A stretch of 26,128 nt of DNA from Chara braunii. Lineage: Eukaryota > Streptophyta > Charophyceae > Charales > Characeae. Every line of letters begins with the position of its first letter. Position 1 is the first letter of the stretch. The notes beneath the pieces were generated by a model, which saw only the letters and a program-made list of their open reading frames with translations, did no database searches and was not told the DNA's origin. The DNA lies in contig BFEA01000531.1 of assembly GCA_003427395.1 (NCBI GenBank), positions 578,329 through 604,456 of the forward strand, given 5' to 3'. A program made the position numbers and the translations under genes. Below, piece after piece: positions 18,601-26,079 of the stretch.

Positions 18601-19260
18601 TATCTCATCCTCGGCGGTGTCACAAACACGTATCTTTATGCAGCAGATGACACCTTGTGGCATCAGCTGATCGGCATCCCAATGGGGACTAATTCTTATC
18701 CGGAGATAGCTAATTTGACGTTGTATTGGGATGAGGCTCATTTTGTTGACGACCTCCAGCAGCGTGATCTTCGTGCAGCTCAACAGTATGAGCTCACATA
18801 CCGCTCAGGCTTGATCGATGATGTTCTCTCATGGGGACATTTGCCACCACTGTTAGAGCACTATGGCATCGAATGGAAGGAGACCACAGCACCTGGCGGC
18901 TCTTGCACATTCTTGGGTGCACGCCTCCGGGTTCGCTGACTTCCCTGCATACGAGTGTTTTCGACAAAGCAACCGAATGGAATTTCCCTATTATTCGTTA
19001 TCCCTATCCTACTTCTAACGTCCTTGCACACCAGTCGGCGGGAGTGTTTACAGGCCAGCTTACGAGGTTTGAGTATGTCTGCAACAACTGGTATGTGATT
19101 TCAAAACTGCAGGTGCGATGCTCACACGCGGCATGCTTTCTCACAGGTACTCTCCAACAACGCTTGTGAAAGGATGGACTTCCTATATTCGTAAACGTTA
19201 ACACAGGTACCTTGCGCACGTGACCCGCCTCTCCAGCTGGTTCCGCAACATGCTTCGATG
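18586..19260 (+). pseudogene. Reverse transcriptase fragment (frameshifted, 5'-truncated)
   Basis: Retroelement RT palm and following region. The first frame (18586-18939) contains LIGIPMGTN (near 18667-18693), matching RT motif B, and LIDDVLSWG (near 18811-18837), a YxDD-type catalytic motif with Leu for the usual Tyr. The match resumes in another frame (about 18940-19130) with FDKATEWNFPIIRYPYP and GVFTGQLTRFEYVCNN, the conserved stretch that follows the palm in the RT group having GIPMGTN and YIDD. A third frame continues with LVKGWTSYIRKR and RLSSWFRNMLRW (to about 19260). Frameshifts and stops make it non-functional. The upstream RT fingers are missing, cut at the SINE tail. The clade was not determined; it is not a typical Ty1 or Ty3 RT. 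Confidence 0.72.
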
Positions 19261-20150
19261 GTCTATTCATCACCCACTTTCTCGTGTATCTACACGCTGC
19301 TCCCGAACTATGCCTGTCACAACCTCTTCTTCATCACCTGCGCCCGTCACATCTGTCAGAGTCTCTTCTTTATTACCTGTGCCTGCCGCACCTGCATTCT
19401 CATCAGTCTTAGTAACCTCTTTCATGTTGTTTGTGACCCTGCCTGCCCCTTTTAGGTGCACAACTTCTTCCTCATTGGCCTTGGTTGCTTCTACGATTGA
19501 TTTCGCGAGTGCAACTCGACCACAACGGCTGCTGTGTCGCCTTTGGTCTCGGTGTGTTCCTCTATGGCATTTGTGGCCTTCCCTGCATTGCCATCTGCAG
19601 AGTCCCATCTTCGGGTCTCACCTGTGACTGCTCCCCCTGTCTCTGCTTCAACCACTTCACCACCCTTGGCTTCATCGCCCTTGTTTCCTCTGGTTTTGTC
19701 TCCGTCTGTTACCCACCTTCCTACTACTCCACCACCCTCGTCTTCACCGCTCCTACCTCCCTTGGTTTTGTCTCCATTCGTTACCCCGTTTCCTGATCCA
19801 CAAACCGCTTCGTCCACACAGACTTCGCCATCCTATTCTCCATCGGTCTCATCTGCCCCTGCAAAACGCCTACTTCACGTTTTTGGACGCCGGCCTTGGC
19901 TTACTTCCCAACCTCAGCTTACTTCGAACCTCAACTTACTCCCCTTTCCTCCATCTCTGATCTTGGACGAAGAAGAACCTGTTCATTCTCCCCATCACGG
20001 TTCTCCCCAACATTTTGTCCCCGTCTTTTGCCGCCCTAACATTTGTGCCACGACTACGACGCTCTTCGACTGCAGACCTTTCTGCAGCGCGACAAGCACA
20101 AAATAGGACGGATGATGGTGAGGGACCATTTAAGGATGAACTTGGCAAGG
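19261..20150 (+). pseudogene. Ser/Thr/Pro/Val-rich spacer of the same element relic
   Basis: Frames are dominated by Ser, Thr, Pro, Ala and Val with no recognised domain, consistent with a low-complexity linker between the RT and Josephin regions. Single-base indels move the best frame several times, so exact limits are not given. A non-coding pyrimidine-rich origin cannot be excluded. Confidence 0.4.
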
Positions 20151-20850
20151 GGGCTGTAGGGGATTCTATGAAAAATCCGCCTGAGCGCCTCCCACCGAAT
20201 TTGTGTGGCCTCGTTGCTACTAACATTTATCTACAAGCCTATCATCGGGAACCATATACTCACTTCGATTTCTTAGCCATTGCTTCCGATCTTGATGCTC
20301 AGGAGTGTGAGTTATATGGCGATAACCCGACTGAGCATCCCCCCCACGATAGTAACTACATCTGCCACTGCGGAAAGCCTACTTCGCCATCCTGGACGCT
20401 GGTCTCAACTTGCTCCCCAACCTCAACTTACTCCCTTTTCCTTCATTTTTGTTCTTGGACGAAGAAGAACCCGTCCATTTTCCCCATCACAACCCTCCCC
20501 AACACCCCGTCCCCGTCTTTTGCCCCCCCTAGCATCCGTGCCAAGACTACGATGCTCTTCGACTGTAGACCTTTCTGATGCGCGACAATCACAAAATAGG
20601 AGGGATGATGGTGAGGGACCACCAGAGGATGAACTTGGCAGGGGACTGTAGGGGATTTTATGGGAAATCCGCCTGAGCGCCCTTTGTGGCCTCGATGCTA
20701 CTAAGATCTGCCTACAAGCCTATCGTTGGGAACCATATGCTCATTCTGTTTTCTTAGTCATCGCTTTCGGTCTTGATGCTCAGGAGCGTGAGTTATATGG
20801 CGATAACCCGACTCAGTATCCCCAACACGATAGTAACTACACTCGACATG
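19855..20850. repeat. Tandem duplication, about 480-500 bp unit
   Basis: Unit 1 (about 19855-20360) and unit 2 (about 20361-20850) share CCTACTTCRC, ACTTACTCCC, GACGAAGAAGAACC, ATGATGGTGAGGGACCA and TATATGGCGATAACCCGACT. The unit covers the end of the spacer and the N-terminal half of the Josephin domain, so only unit 2 continues into a full domain. Confidence 0.88.
20190..20365 (+). pseudogene. Partial Josephin domain (N-terminal half, first unit)
   Basis: Encodes NIYLQAYHREPYTHFDFLA and LDAQECELYGDNP, matching the N-terminal half of the Josephin domain (helical region after the catalytic Cys). The catalytic Cys position is Tyr here, while the second unit has Cys. The segment is truncated by the tandem duplication, so it lacks the His and Asn half and is not functional. 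Confidence 0.6.
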
Positions 20851-21212
20851 GGGGATTCAATGTCTCTGTTCTGGAGACTGCATTGATAAGGCGCCAACTT
20901 GATATGCAGCATACCCTTTTGGGTGGCAACCTGGACCACTGTTTGCACGTTTGTGCCTACACTCTGTATACTCCTGGCCACTACATCGCTCTTGTCCGTG
21001 CATGTGGTTCTTGGGAATTATGGAATGGTGGTGCTATGGTGCAAACTATTACTGCCATCTGTGATCTCATGCGTAATTACCTTAATTTGCAATTGTTCCA
21101 GGTTATTGACCCCATGGGTACCTCGTGTACTTTCGTGTCTGCCTCTGCGCCCGCCTTTGTGCTTGCCTCCGGACCTGTCTCTGTGCCTGTTTCTATGTAT
21201 GTCTCCTTCTAG
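20652..21212 (+). pseudogene. Josephin (ataxin-3-like) cysteine protease domain, open frame
   Basis: An uninterrupted 186-codon frame with no ATG at its start. Josephin domains are papain-like cysteine proteases that cut ubiquitin chains. Visible features: KICLQAYRWEPY with Cys at 20709-20711, LDAQERELYGDNP, GGFNVSVLETALIRRQLDM matching the family's strand-helix block, and PGHYIALV with His at 20979-20981. WELWNG follows with Asn at 21024-21026. The His-Asn distance of 15 codons and the Trp four residues before the Asn equal the ataxin-3 layout (His119, Trp130, Asn134). The oxyanion-hole Gln five residues before the Cys is Asp here. The surrounding element is decayed, so it is probably a relic or an exon of a larger gene. 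Deubiquitinase activity is inference. Confidence 0.7.
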
Positions 21213-21400
21213 GTTATTGACCTTGTGGGTACCTTGTGTACCATCGTGCCCGCCTCTGCGCCTGTCTGTATGTGTGCCTCTGCACCTGTCTTCGTGCCCG
21301 TCTTTGTGTTTGTCTCCGTGCCTACCTCCGTGTTTGTCACCCTGCCTGCTTCAGTCTCTATTCCCCCACATGCTGCACTAACCCTTTGTGACCTCCTTTG
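21100..21400. repeat. Degenerate 12-bp minisatellite with a duplicated lead
   Basis: Repeats of the type GTGCCTGYCTCY encode Val-Pro-Val/Ser/Ala runs after the Josephin frame. The lead GGTTATTGAC, followed by GGGTACC, occurs at about 21102 and 21213 (111-bp spacing). Confidence 0.7.
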
Positions 21401-21481
21401 TGTGGCCGCTGACACAGTTACACTTAGCTGTAGAAAGCATCGACTTTGTCAGCGTCATTAATTATTTTTTGGGTTCGTTGT

Positions 21482-21905
21482 CTGCAGGGATGCCACCTAT
21501 ATCCGGATTGTGAACATCCTCTACATCCAAATGCAGTATGTCTCATCTGTCCCTGCGGGCGCTATAGCGAATGTGCACTTAAACCACCAGTACTTGGCCC
21601 AACTATCGGCCGCGGAAAAAAATAGAGTAGAAATGTTTCTAGTTGGATTAATTTGGGCGCTCCTGTAGTGGCCCGTACATTTCATAAGATCTCGTAGCGT
21701 TAATGGGCACGACTTTAGGAAGTACTGGTGGTTTAACTGTGATGGTGAATGCCCCACAATCATCATGACCTGCATCCGGCATGCCCTTTGTCGTGCATTC
21801 TTCAAAGGTATGGTTGATGCTAGCTGTTTTGGCTCGTGCCCGAATCGATTTCGTCCTATAAATCGGTTGGAGGGTTGTTACCATCGCCCGCATGCTTATG
21901 AACAA
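21482..21905 (+). pseudogene. Cys/His zinc motif plus RING-like finger, split by an insertion
   Basis: The first block (21482-21578) encodes GCHLYPDCEHPLHPNAVC, then LICPCGRYSECAL. The second (about 21737-21905) encodes CDGECPTIIMTCIRHALCR and GCYHRPHAYEQK. The C-x2-H-x2-C pattern resembles part of a RING finger. Both blocks recur in order on the minus strand at 24357-24073 with few changes (PDCRHP, CAFCGYGRY, CNRHAICRGC, CVHPPHSY, CPLC). A TTGTCTGCAG just before the first block looks like a 3' splice site. In this copy a 158-bp inverted-repeat insertion separates the two blocks and breaks the frame, and several RING cysteines are missing. RING fingers are commonly E3 ubiquitin ligase domains; function here is inference. 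Confidence 0.6.
21579..21736. mobile_element. Small foldback/MITE insertion with 17-bp perfect TIRs
   Basis: TTAAACCACCAGTACTT (21579-21595) and its exact inverse complement (21720-21736) flank a 124-bp interior without coding potential. The paralogue on the minus strand near 24250-24270 runs through this point without the segment. TTAA at both ends could be a 4-bp target duplication, as made by piggyBac-type transposases, which is a suggestion only. Confidence 0.65.
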
Positions 21906-22124
21906 AAAGGTGCAGGTGCGATGAAAAAAGTGTAAAAAAGTGGGAGACCCTTCACCAAAACTTCAAGACAGTGAAAGAAGAATGCACTAACAGAAAGAAG
22001 AAGTTTGTGTCATTTTACTTTGTTTGTACCCTGCACCCTAGCACCCTCAAAGAAAAAGTCAAAAGGGTGAAAATGATAATAAAAAGCAAAGAAGGAAGTG
22101 CAAGTGCGTTGAAAAGCGAACATG

Positions 22125-22335
22125 GTAGACCCAACACCTCTCCCTTTACTCTGCTTCTTTCCCACAACATGCAAATGGGCTATTATGGCATATGGGGATG
22201 GGGGAAGCTCGTGCTCAACTTCATCGATATGGCGAACCTTACACGTGAGAGGCGCAGTGGAGGAGTTAAGAAGACTTGAAAAATTGAATGATTTCAATGT
22301 GTCTTTGTTTTTTTTTATTTTTATCATTTGTTCAG
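22125..22335 (+). repeat. 3' module of the Josephin-bearing element, copy 2
   Basis: Follows the zinc/RING region by about 230 bp, as in the minus-strand copy. Contains CTTTACTCTGCTTCTTTCCC, CATGCAAATGGG, TATGGCATATGGGGATGGGG, CTCAACTTCATC and GGCGAACCTTACACGTGAG, then an A/T-rich end. Two frames look protein-like and neither has a clear stop pattern, so coding status is open. Confidence 0.6.
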
Positions 22336-22503
22336 TGTAAAAAAATTATAAAACAACGAAAGAAATAAGAACACACTAAAACAAAGAAGACAGAGACACT
22401 ATTTTCTCGCTTTCTGGTTCTCACTGATTACACTGTAAATGATAATCTACCTTAACCAAAATCAAAGTAGACTATCACTCACCCACACCAGATGGAAAAC
22501 TCT
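22336..22503. other. AT-rich interval without recognisable features
   Basis: Lies between the element 3' end and the next hammerhead repeats. Nothing recognisable is seen. Confidence 0.4.
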
Positions 22504-22578
22504 ACAGACTGTCCGTTCACACCCCATCACAAGCCAGCAAAACATCCACGAAACAAAGAAAGGTCTGTCACAGCCAAA
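22504..22578 (+). repeat. Decayed hammerhead segment
   Basis: ACAGACTGTC, CGTTCA, CATCACA (in place of CTGATGA), CACGAAACA and CTGTCACAGCC occur in the order of the motif at 18242-18301. Stem II is lost. It is interrupted soon after by a TA tract. Confidence 0.45.
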
Positions 22579-22607
22579 AAATACACTCCACACANGCCGC
22601 TGGCACT

Positions 22608-23025
22608 ATATATATATATATATATGAGTCGGTGAAACTCCGACGAAACAGTTTGTCACAGCCCCTCGTTTGTTGTCCTCTTCTCCCTCTCTGCCTACGG
22701 TTTACCGGGCAGTTCTATTTGACGATATATATGTATTTGATGATATATATCGTCAGACATAGCTGCCCGGTAGACCGTAGGCAGAGAGGGAGAAGAGGAC
22801 AACAAACGAGGGGTTATGACAAACTGTTTCGTCGGAGTTTCCTGACTCATCAGGAGTACATATATGACGATATATATATATATATTATATATATCGTCAC
22901 AAATAGAACTGCCCGGTAAACCGTAGGCAGAGAGAGAGAAGAGAACAACAAACGAGGGGCTGTGACAAACTGTTTCGTCGGAGTTTCACCGACTCATCAG
23001 GAGTATATATATATATATATATATA
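22608..23025. repeat. Cluster of three hammerhead repeat units separated by (TA)n
   Basis: One plus unit (22625-22724) and two minus units (22856-22751 and 23003-22895) with (TA)n tracts between and at both ends. Each has GTCGG or GTCAGG, TGAAAC or GAAAC, CCGAC and GAAACAG. The plus unit has lost CUGAU to the TA tract; both minus units keep CTGATGA preceded by ACTC. G12 is intact in all three, unlike 18242-18301, but the 5' arm of stem III and the cleavage site are not recognisable because a TA tract lies there. Opposite neighbours should fold into long hairpins. Confidence 0.75.
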
Positions 23026-23029
23026 TATA

Positions 23030-23135
23030 TTGTCAGGTCGAACGTACGGAGGCCCCTAAGTTGACCCCTGAACGTTCGGGCGTTTAGGTTCCTGTACGGG
23101 ACCCGAACCCAAAGGGGTTCGGACCCCGCAAAAAA
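23030..23135. repeat. GC-rich palindromic cluster
   Basis: CGAACGT pairs with ACGTTCG across about 30 bases, and CCGAACCC with GGGTTCGG around AAAG (near 23106-23125). It is GC-rich in otherwise AT-rich sequence. Function unknown. Confidence 0.55.
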
Positions 23136-23139
23136 GTAT

Positions 23140-23507
23140 TTTGGCACCTAAATATTATTTTGTTTTCTGAATTTTTTTTTGTGAGTTCTTCATAATGTAA
23201 GGTATCTTCCTCTTAATTTTGAAGGCATTCTGTTAGGCCAGAAAATAATGAAAAATCGGCAAAGATGAGGGTGTTAAAACTTGCTTGCCCACTCACTAAT
23301 TTGTCTTTCACTCTTTTCAGTTTTTTTTTTCCCTTTATTTCGGGAAATGAAAAAAATTATTATTTATTCAAACCCTTATTTGTAGCTCGCAAGACTTATT
23401 GTTTCTTCGATTTTTATTTTTTATAATTTGATTAAACCCCAATAAATAGGCTTTCTCAAAGCCTATTTATTGTTTCTTCGATTTTTAATTTTTTATAATT
23501 TGATTAA
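23140..23507. repeat. AT-rich, organelle-like segment with duplication and hairpin
   Basis: TTATTGTTTCTTCGATTTTT with TTTTTTATAATTTGATTAAA occurs at about 23397-23437 and 23467-23507. Between them AATAAATAGGCTTT and AAAGCCTATTTATT form a perfect 14-bp stem with a CTC loop. GTAGCTCGCAAG at about 23386 echoes the tRNA-fMet D-arm region downstream. The composition suits an organellar insertion. Confidence 0.5.
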
Positions 23508-23561
23508 AGCGGAGTAGAGCAGCTTGGTAGCTCGCAAGGCTCATAACCTTAAGGTCATAGG
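23508..23561 (+). pseudogene. Truncated organellar-type initiator tRNA-fMet (CAU)
   Basis: GCGGAGTAGAGCAG, then TTGGTAGCTCGCAAGG, CTCATAACC and TTAAGGTCATAGG follow acceptor, D arm, anticodon arm (CAU at 23542-23544) and variable loop of plastid or mitochondrial tRNA-fMet. The match stops before the T arm, where a hammerhead repeat begins. It lacks the T arm and 3' acceptor strand and cannot be functional. Nuclear insertion of organelle DNA is the simplest source. Confidence 0.7.
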
Positions 23562-23680
23562 AATCGGTGAAACTTTGACGAAACAATTTGTCACAACGCC
23601 TCGTTTGTTGTCCTTTTCTCCATCTCTGCCTACGGTTTACCGGACAACTCTGTTTGATGATATATAATATTATATGTATA
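23562..23680 (+). repeat. Hammerhead repeat copy inserted in the tRNA fragment
   Basis: Begins AATCGGTGAAACTTTGACG, has GAAACAATTTGTCACA, the TTTCTCCATCTCTGCCTACG block, GGTTTACCGG, and a TA-rich end. Stem II pairing is reduced. After the TA tract, TCACATAACTATGAACTAA resembles the flank at 26078-26097, so the unit may extend past the TA tract. Confidence 0.7.
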
Positions 23681-23769
23681 TATATTTTCACATAACTATG
23701 AACTAAAAGAACACACTTTGCGAAACAAAAGGCAAAAATAACAAATTAAAAAACAAAACAAACATGAAG

Positions 23770-24357
23770 GGCAGATGGAAACCATTCATTTTTGTCATTC
23801 TTCTTTTTACTCCCCGTTGACCGTGCCTTTCAAGTACAAGGCTCGCCACGTTGATGAAGTTGAGAGCGAGCTGCCCCCATCCGTGTGTGCCATAGTGGTC
23901 CACTTGTACGCTGTGAGAAAGAGGCAGAGTGAAGGGGGAGGGGATAAACACAGGGAGGAGAGATGGAGAGCAGACAAACAAAGAACGAGAAAGGGAAAAT
24001 AAGGGAAAGGATGGAGTGTGGAGTGAAGATGAAGGCAAAAGAGGATAAGAAAAGGCAAAAAAATGAGTCTGTCCTTGACGACAGAGAGGACATACATTGT
24101 AAGAATGAGGTGGATGAACACATGTAAGACCTAGCTGAGCATTCTCAGCGCAACAATTGCCACAACGGGTGGCATTGAGCATGCCCACCATACACCCCCG
24201 ACAAATGGCATGTCGATTGCAGGCCAAAATGAAAGAAGAACGGTCACCACAAACAGATCATGCATTCATTATATAGCGCCCATAGCCACAAAATGCACAT
24301 ATAGTGTCCGGATGNGGAGGGTGCCTGCAGTCAGGAACAGAGGGACAATCCTGTATA
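23770..24357 (-). pseudogene. Minus-strand copy: zinc motif, RING-like finger and 3' module
   Basis: Reading leftward: PDCRHP and ICAFCGYGRY (24330-24262), a stop, then in another frame CGDRSSFILACNRHAICRGC, RCGNCCAENAQL, CVHPPHSY and NVCPLC (24253-24075), a more complete RING-like pattern (C-x2-H-x2-C-x2-C with a final C-x2-C) than at 21737-21905. The 3' module follows at 23935-23790. The arrangement mirrors 21482-22335 without the foldback insertion. A stop and frame change between the zinc and RING parts, or an unrecognised intron, make it a probable pseudogene. One N lies in the zinc block at 24315. Confidence 0.62.
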
Positions 24358-24412
24358 CACATGGATGCAGAAACCATGTCTGCCCGGATTGCAGTTGACC
24401 CCACAAGGCATA

Positions 24413-24600
24413 GACCACATGGGAGATCTGCAAATGGCTGACCAACATTGTTCGGATGAACCACAAATTTGTGCTCCGCCACGCGTAGACCACATGGGTG
24501 ATCTGCAAATGACTGACCAGCAACCAACCCGACACGGTTTGGGCTTGCAACACCATTTGGGTGATCTGCAAACTGTTGGCCAGCATCCAACAAACCAGCC
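24413..24600 (+). repeat. Three imperfect tandem repeats, 63-75 bp
   Basis: ACCACATGGGWGATCTGCAAA at 24414 and 24489, and CACCATTTGGGTGATCTGC at 24551, each followed by CTGRCCA or TTGGCCA. In the plus frame they read (D/Q)H(M/H)(G)DLQ repeats leading into the Josephin segment. Confidence 0.75.
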
Positions 24601-24604
24601 TGAA

Positions 24605-25065
24605 AACCTCGCCAATCTCGATGGTCTGACAACAACTAATACCTGTCTTCACATTCTTTACCGACCGTTTTATACACCATCAAACTTCCTTGCAATCACC
24701 CTTCAGCTTGATGCTGATCTTCCCCAACTACAGCCAGAGGACTGTAATTATACCAGCGAAGGGGACTTTACCATTGCTGTCCTACAAGTAGCAATGAGGG
24801 ACCGTCAACTTGAACCACGCAATGCTCGAGCAGGTGAGTGGTTTAATTCTCCATCCCACATCTCTGCCTGAATTGTGCATGGGCCTGGCCAATACATGGC
24901 CATTGTACATGCCTCTGACCACTGGGAACTGTAGGACAATGGCACCATGGTCCATGCCATGACTGATGTCACAGATTTCTTACAAAATGATGTTGTTTTC
25001 TTGCCACAACAAACCGTCTGCAATCTCTTTTATGTCGAAGATCATTCCTCTGGCCCCGTGCTGCA
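24605..25065 (+). pseudogene. Second Josephin-like domain, with two in-frame stops
   Basis: NTCLHILYRPFYTPSNFLA (Cys at 24644-24646) and EGDFTIAVLQVAMRDRQLE match the N-terminal half, and GQYMAIVHASDHWEL plus DNGTMV match the C-terminal half of the domain at 20652-21212. The frame holds TGA at 24869-24871 and TAG at 24932-24934; the TAG falls where the other copy has Trp (TGG), a one-base change. The catalytic His is Gln (CAA at 24890-24892). After the Trp, Asp sits where the first copy has Asn. It is dead as a protease but confirms the family. It lies on the strand opposite to the flanking zinc/RING module. Confidence 0.65.
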
Positions 25066-25860
25066 GCAACACAATGTACCAACACTTTCAACCTTCTCCT
25101 TTGCACAACCACAAACACTGTTACACTCCGTTGTAGCCGCCATCGTCTCTGTCACAATCAAGAGTTGGGAGTGTACTCTGGGCAGGGACCACATCGTGTT
25201 TTCAGGTGAGTCGTGAATATCTAACGTCACATGGTATAAAACATCGTGTCGTGGCTGCCTGCAGGCAGCTGGACTGTCTGCAGGAGGCATAGGAGCGAAT
25301 ATTGTTATTTGAAACAAAGGAACCACAACAACCTGTGGAGGAGGCACAAAGAAAACCGGGGCAGACAAAGAAACAAGTTGCTGATCCCCGGACAAGTGAC
25401 AATGTCGCTGATGTTGTCGACGATACACAACAAGAGTAGTGGTGGTGTTGCAAACAGAAGATGAACTTGTCCCTAGCAACGAAGGTGGAACAATGGGAAC
25501 AATGGGAACAGTGGAAACTGGAGAGTATGTCCGCGAGCGAGACCGTGGAGGAGATGGGGGAGGCGAGGAGGAACGCAGCCGTCTGCGGCCAAGCACAGAA
25601 AGAGATGAGAGGGGGGTGGATTGGGCAAGATTTGAAATAAAGGATGTGTGTGTTGGAGAGACTGTGATGTTCTTTGCACTAGAGCTGCAGGAGAGGAAGC
25701 TGTAGGAGTAAAAACTACACTGGGGGGCATTACAGTTATGGAAACTGTTGTACTGAAAACTGCAGCGGTGGAAACCGCAGCAGTAGAAACTGCAGCAGTG
25801 GAAACTGGAGAAGTGGATATATATATACTGTTTGCGACGATATATATATATCTATATATA
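25066..25860 (-). other. Ser/Thr/Pro-rich region, possible spacer of the minus-strand element copy
   Basis: Minus-strand frames across 25890-25240 are rich in Ser, Thr, Pro and Val, resembling in composition the spacer at 19261-20150. GCTGCCTGCAGGCAGC at 25254-25269 is a perfect 16-bp palindrome. No domain is recognised, and assignment to the element is inference. Confidence 0.35.
25738..25815. repeat. 15-bp minisatellite (GTGGAAACTGCAGCA type)
   Basis: Five to six imperfect units, in frame with themselves, encoding VETAA on the plus strand or STAAV on the minus strand. Confidence 0.85.
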
Positions 25861-25965
25861 TATATAGTCGGTGAAACTCCGACGAAACAGTTTGTCACAG
25901 CCCCTCGTCTGTTGTCCTCTCCTCTCTCTCTGCCTACGGTTTACGGGGCAGTTCTATTTGTGACG

Positions 25966-25996
<31 letters not shown>

Positions 25997-26042
25997 CCTC
26001 TTCTCCCTCTCTGCCTACGGTTTACCGGGCAGTTCTATTTGA

Positions 26043-26076
<34 letters not shown>
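25816..26076 (+). repeat. Two plus-strand hammerhead repeat units between (TA)n tracts
   Basis: The first unit (25866-25966) starts AGTCGGTGAAACTCCGACG directly from a TA tract, with GAAACAG and intact G12 but no CUGAUGA. The second (25989-26044) lacks the ribozyme half and starts TTTGTTGTCCTCTTCTCCC. Both end GACGATATA and run into TA tracts, the last ending at 26076. Confidence 0.75.

Positions 26077-26079
<3 letters not shown>

Noticed and set aside
21209-21461. Val/Pro/Ala-rich frames on both strands
   Set aside because: They are the minisatellite at 21100-21400 and not independent genes.
23703-24227. Single 174-codon minus-strand protein
   Set aside because: Only the first part (RING-like) is supported; the middle is pyrimidine-derived low complexity and the end is the repeated 3' module, so it is described as an element relic.
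24339-24398. Plus-strand Cys/His-looking peptide (GCRNHVCPDCS)
   Set aside because: It lies antisense to the start of the minus-strand zinc block, whose match to 21482 is far better; likely a shadow.
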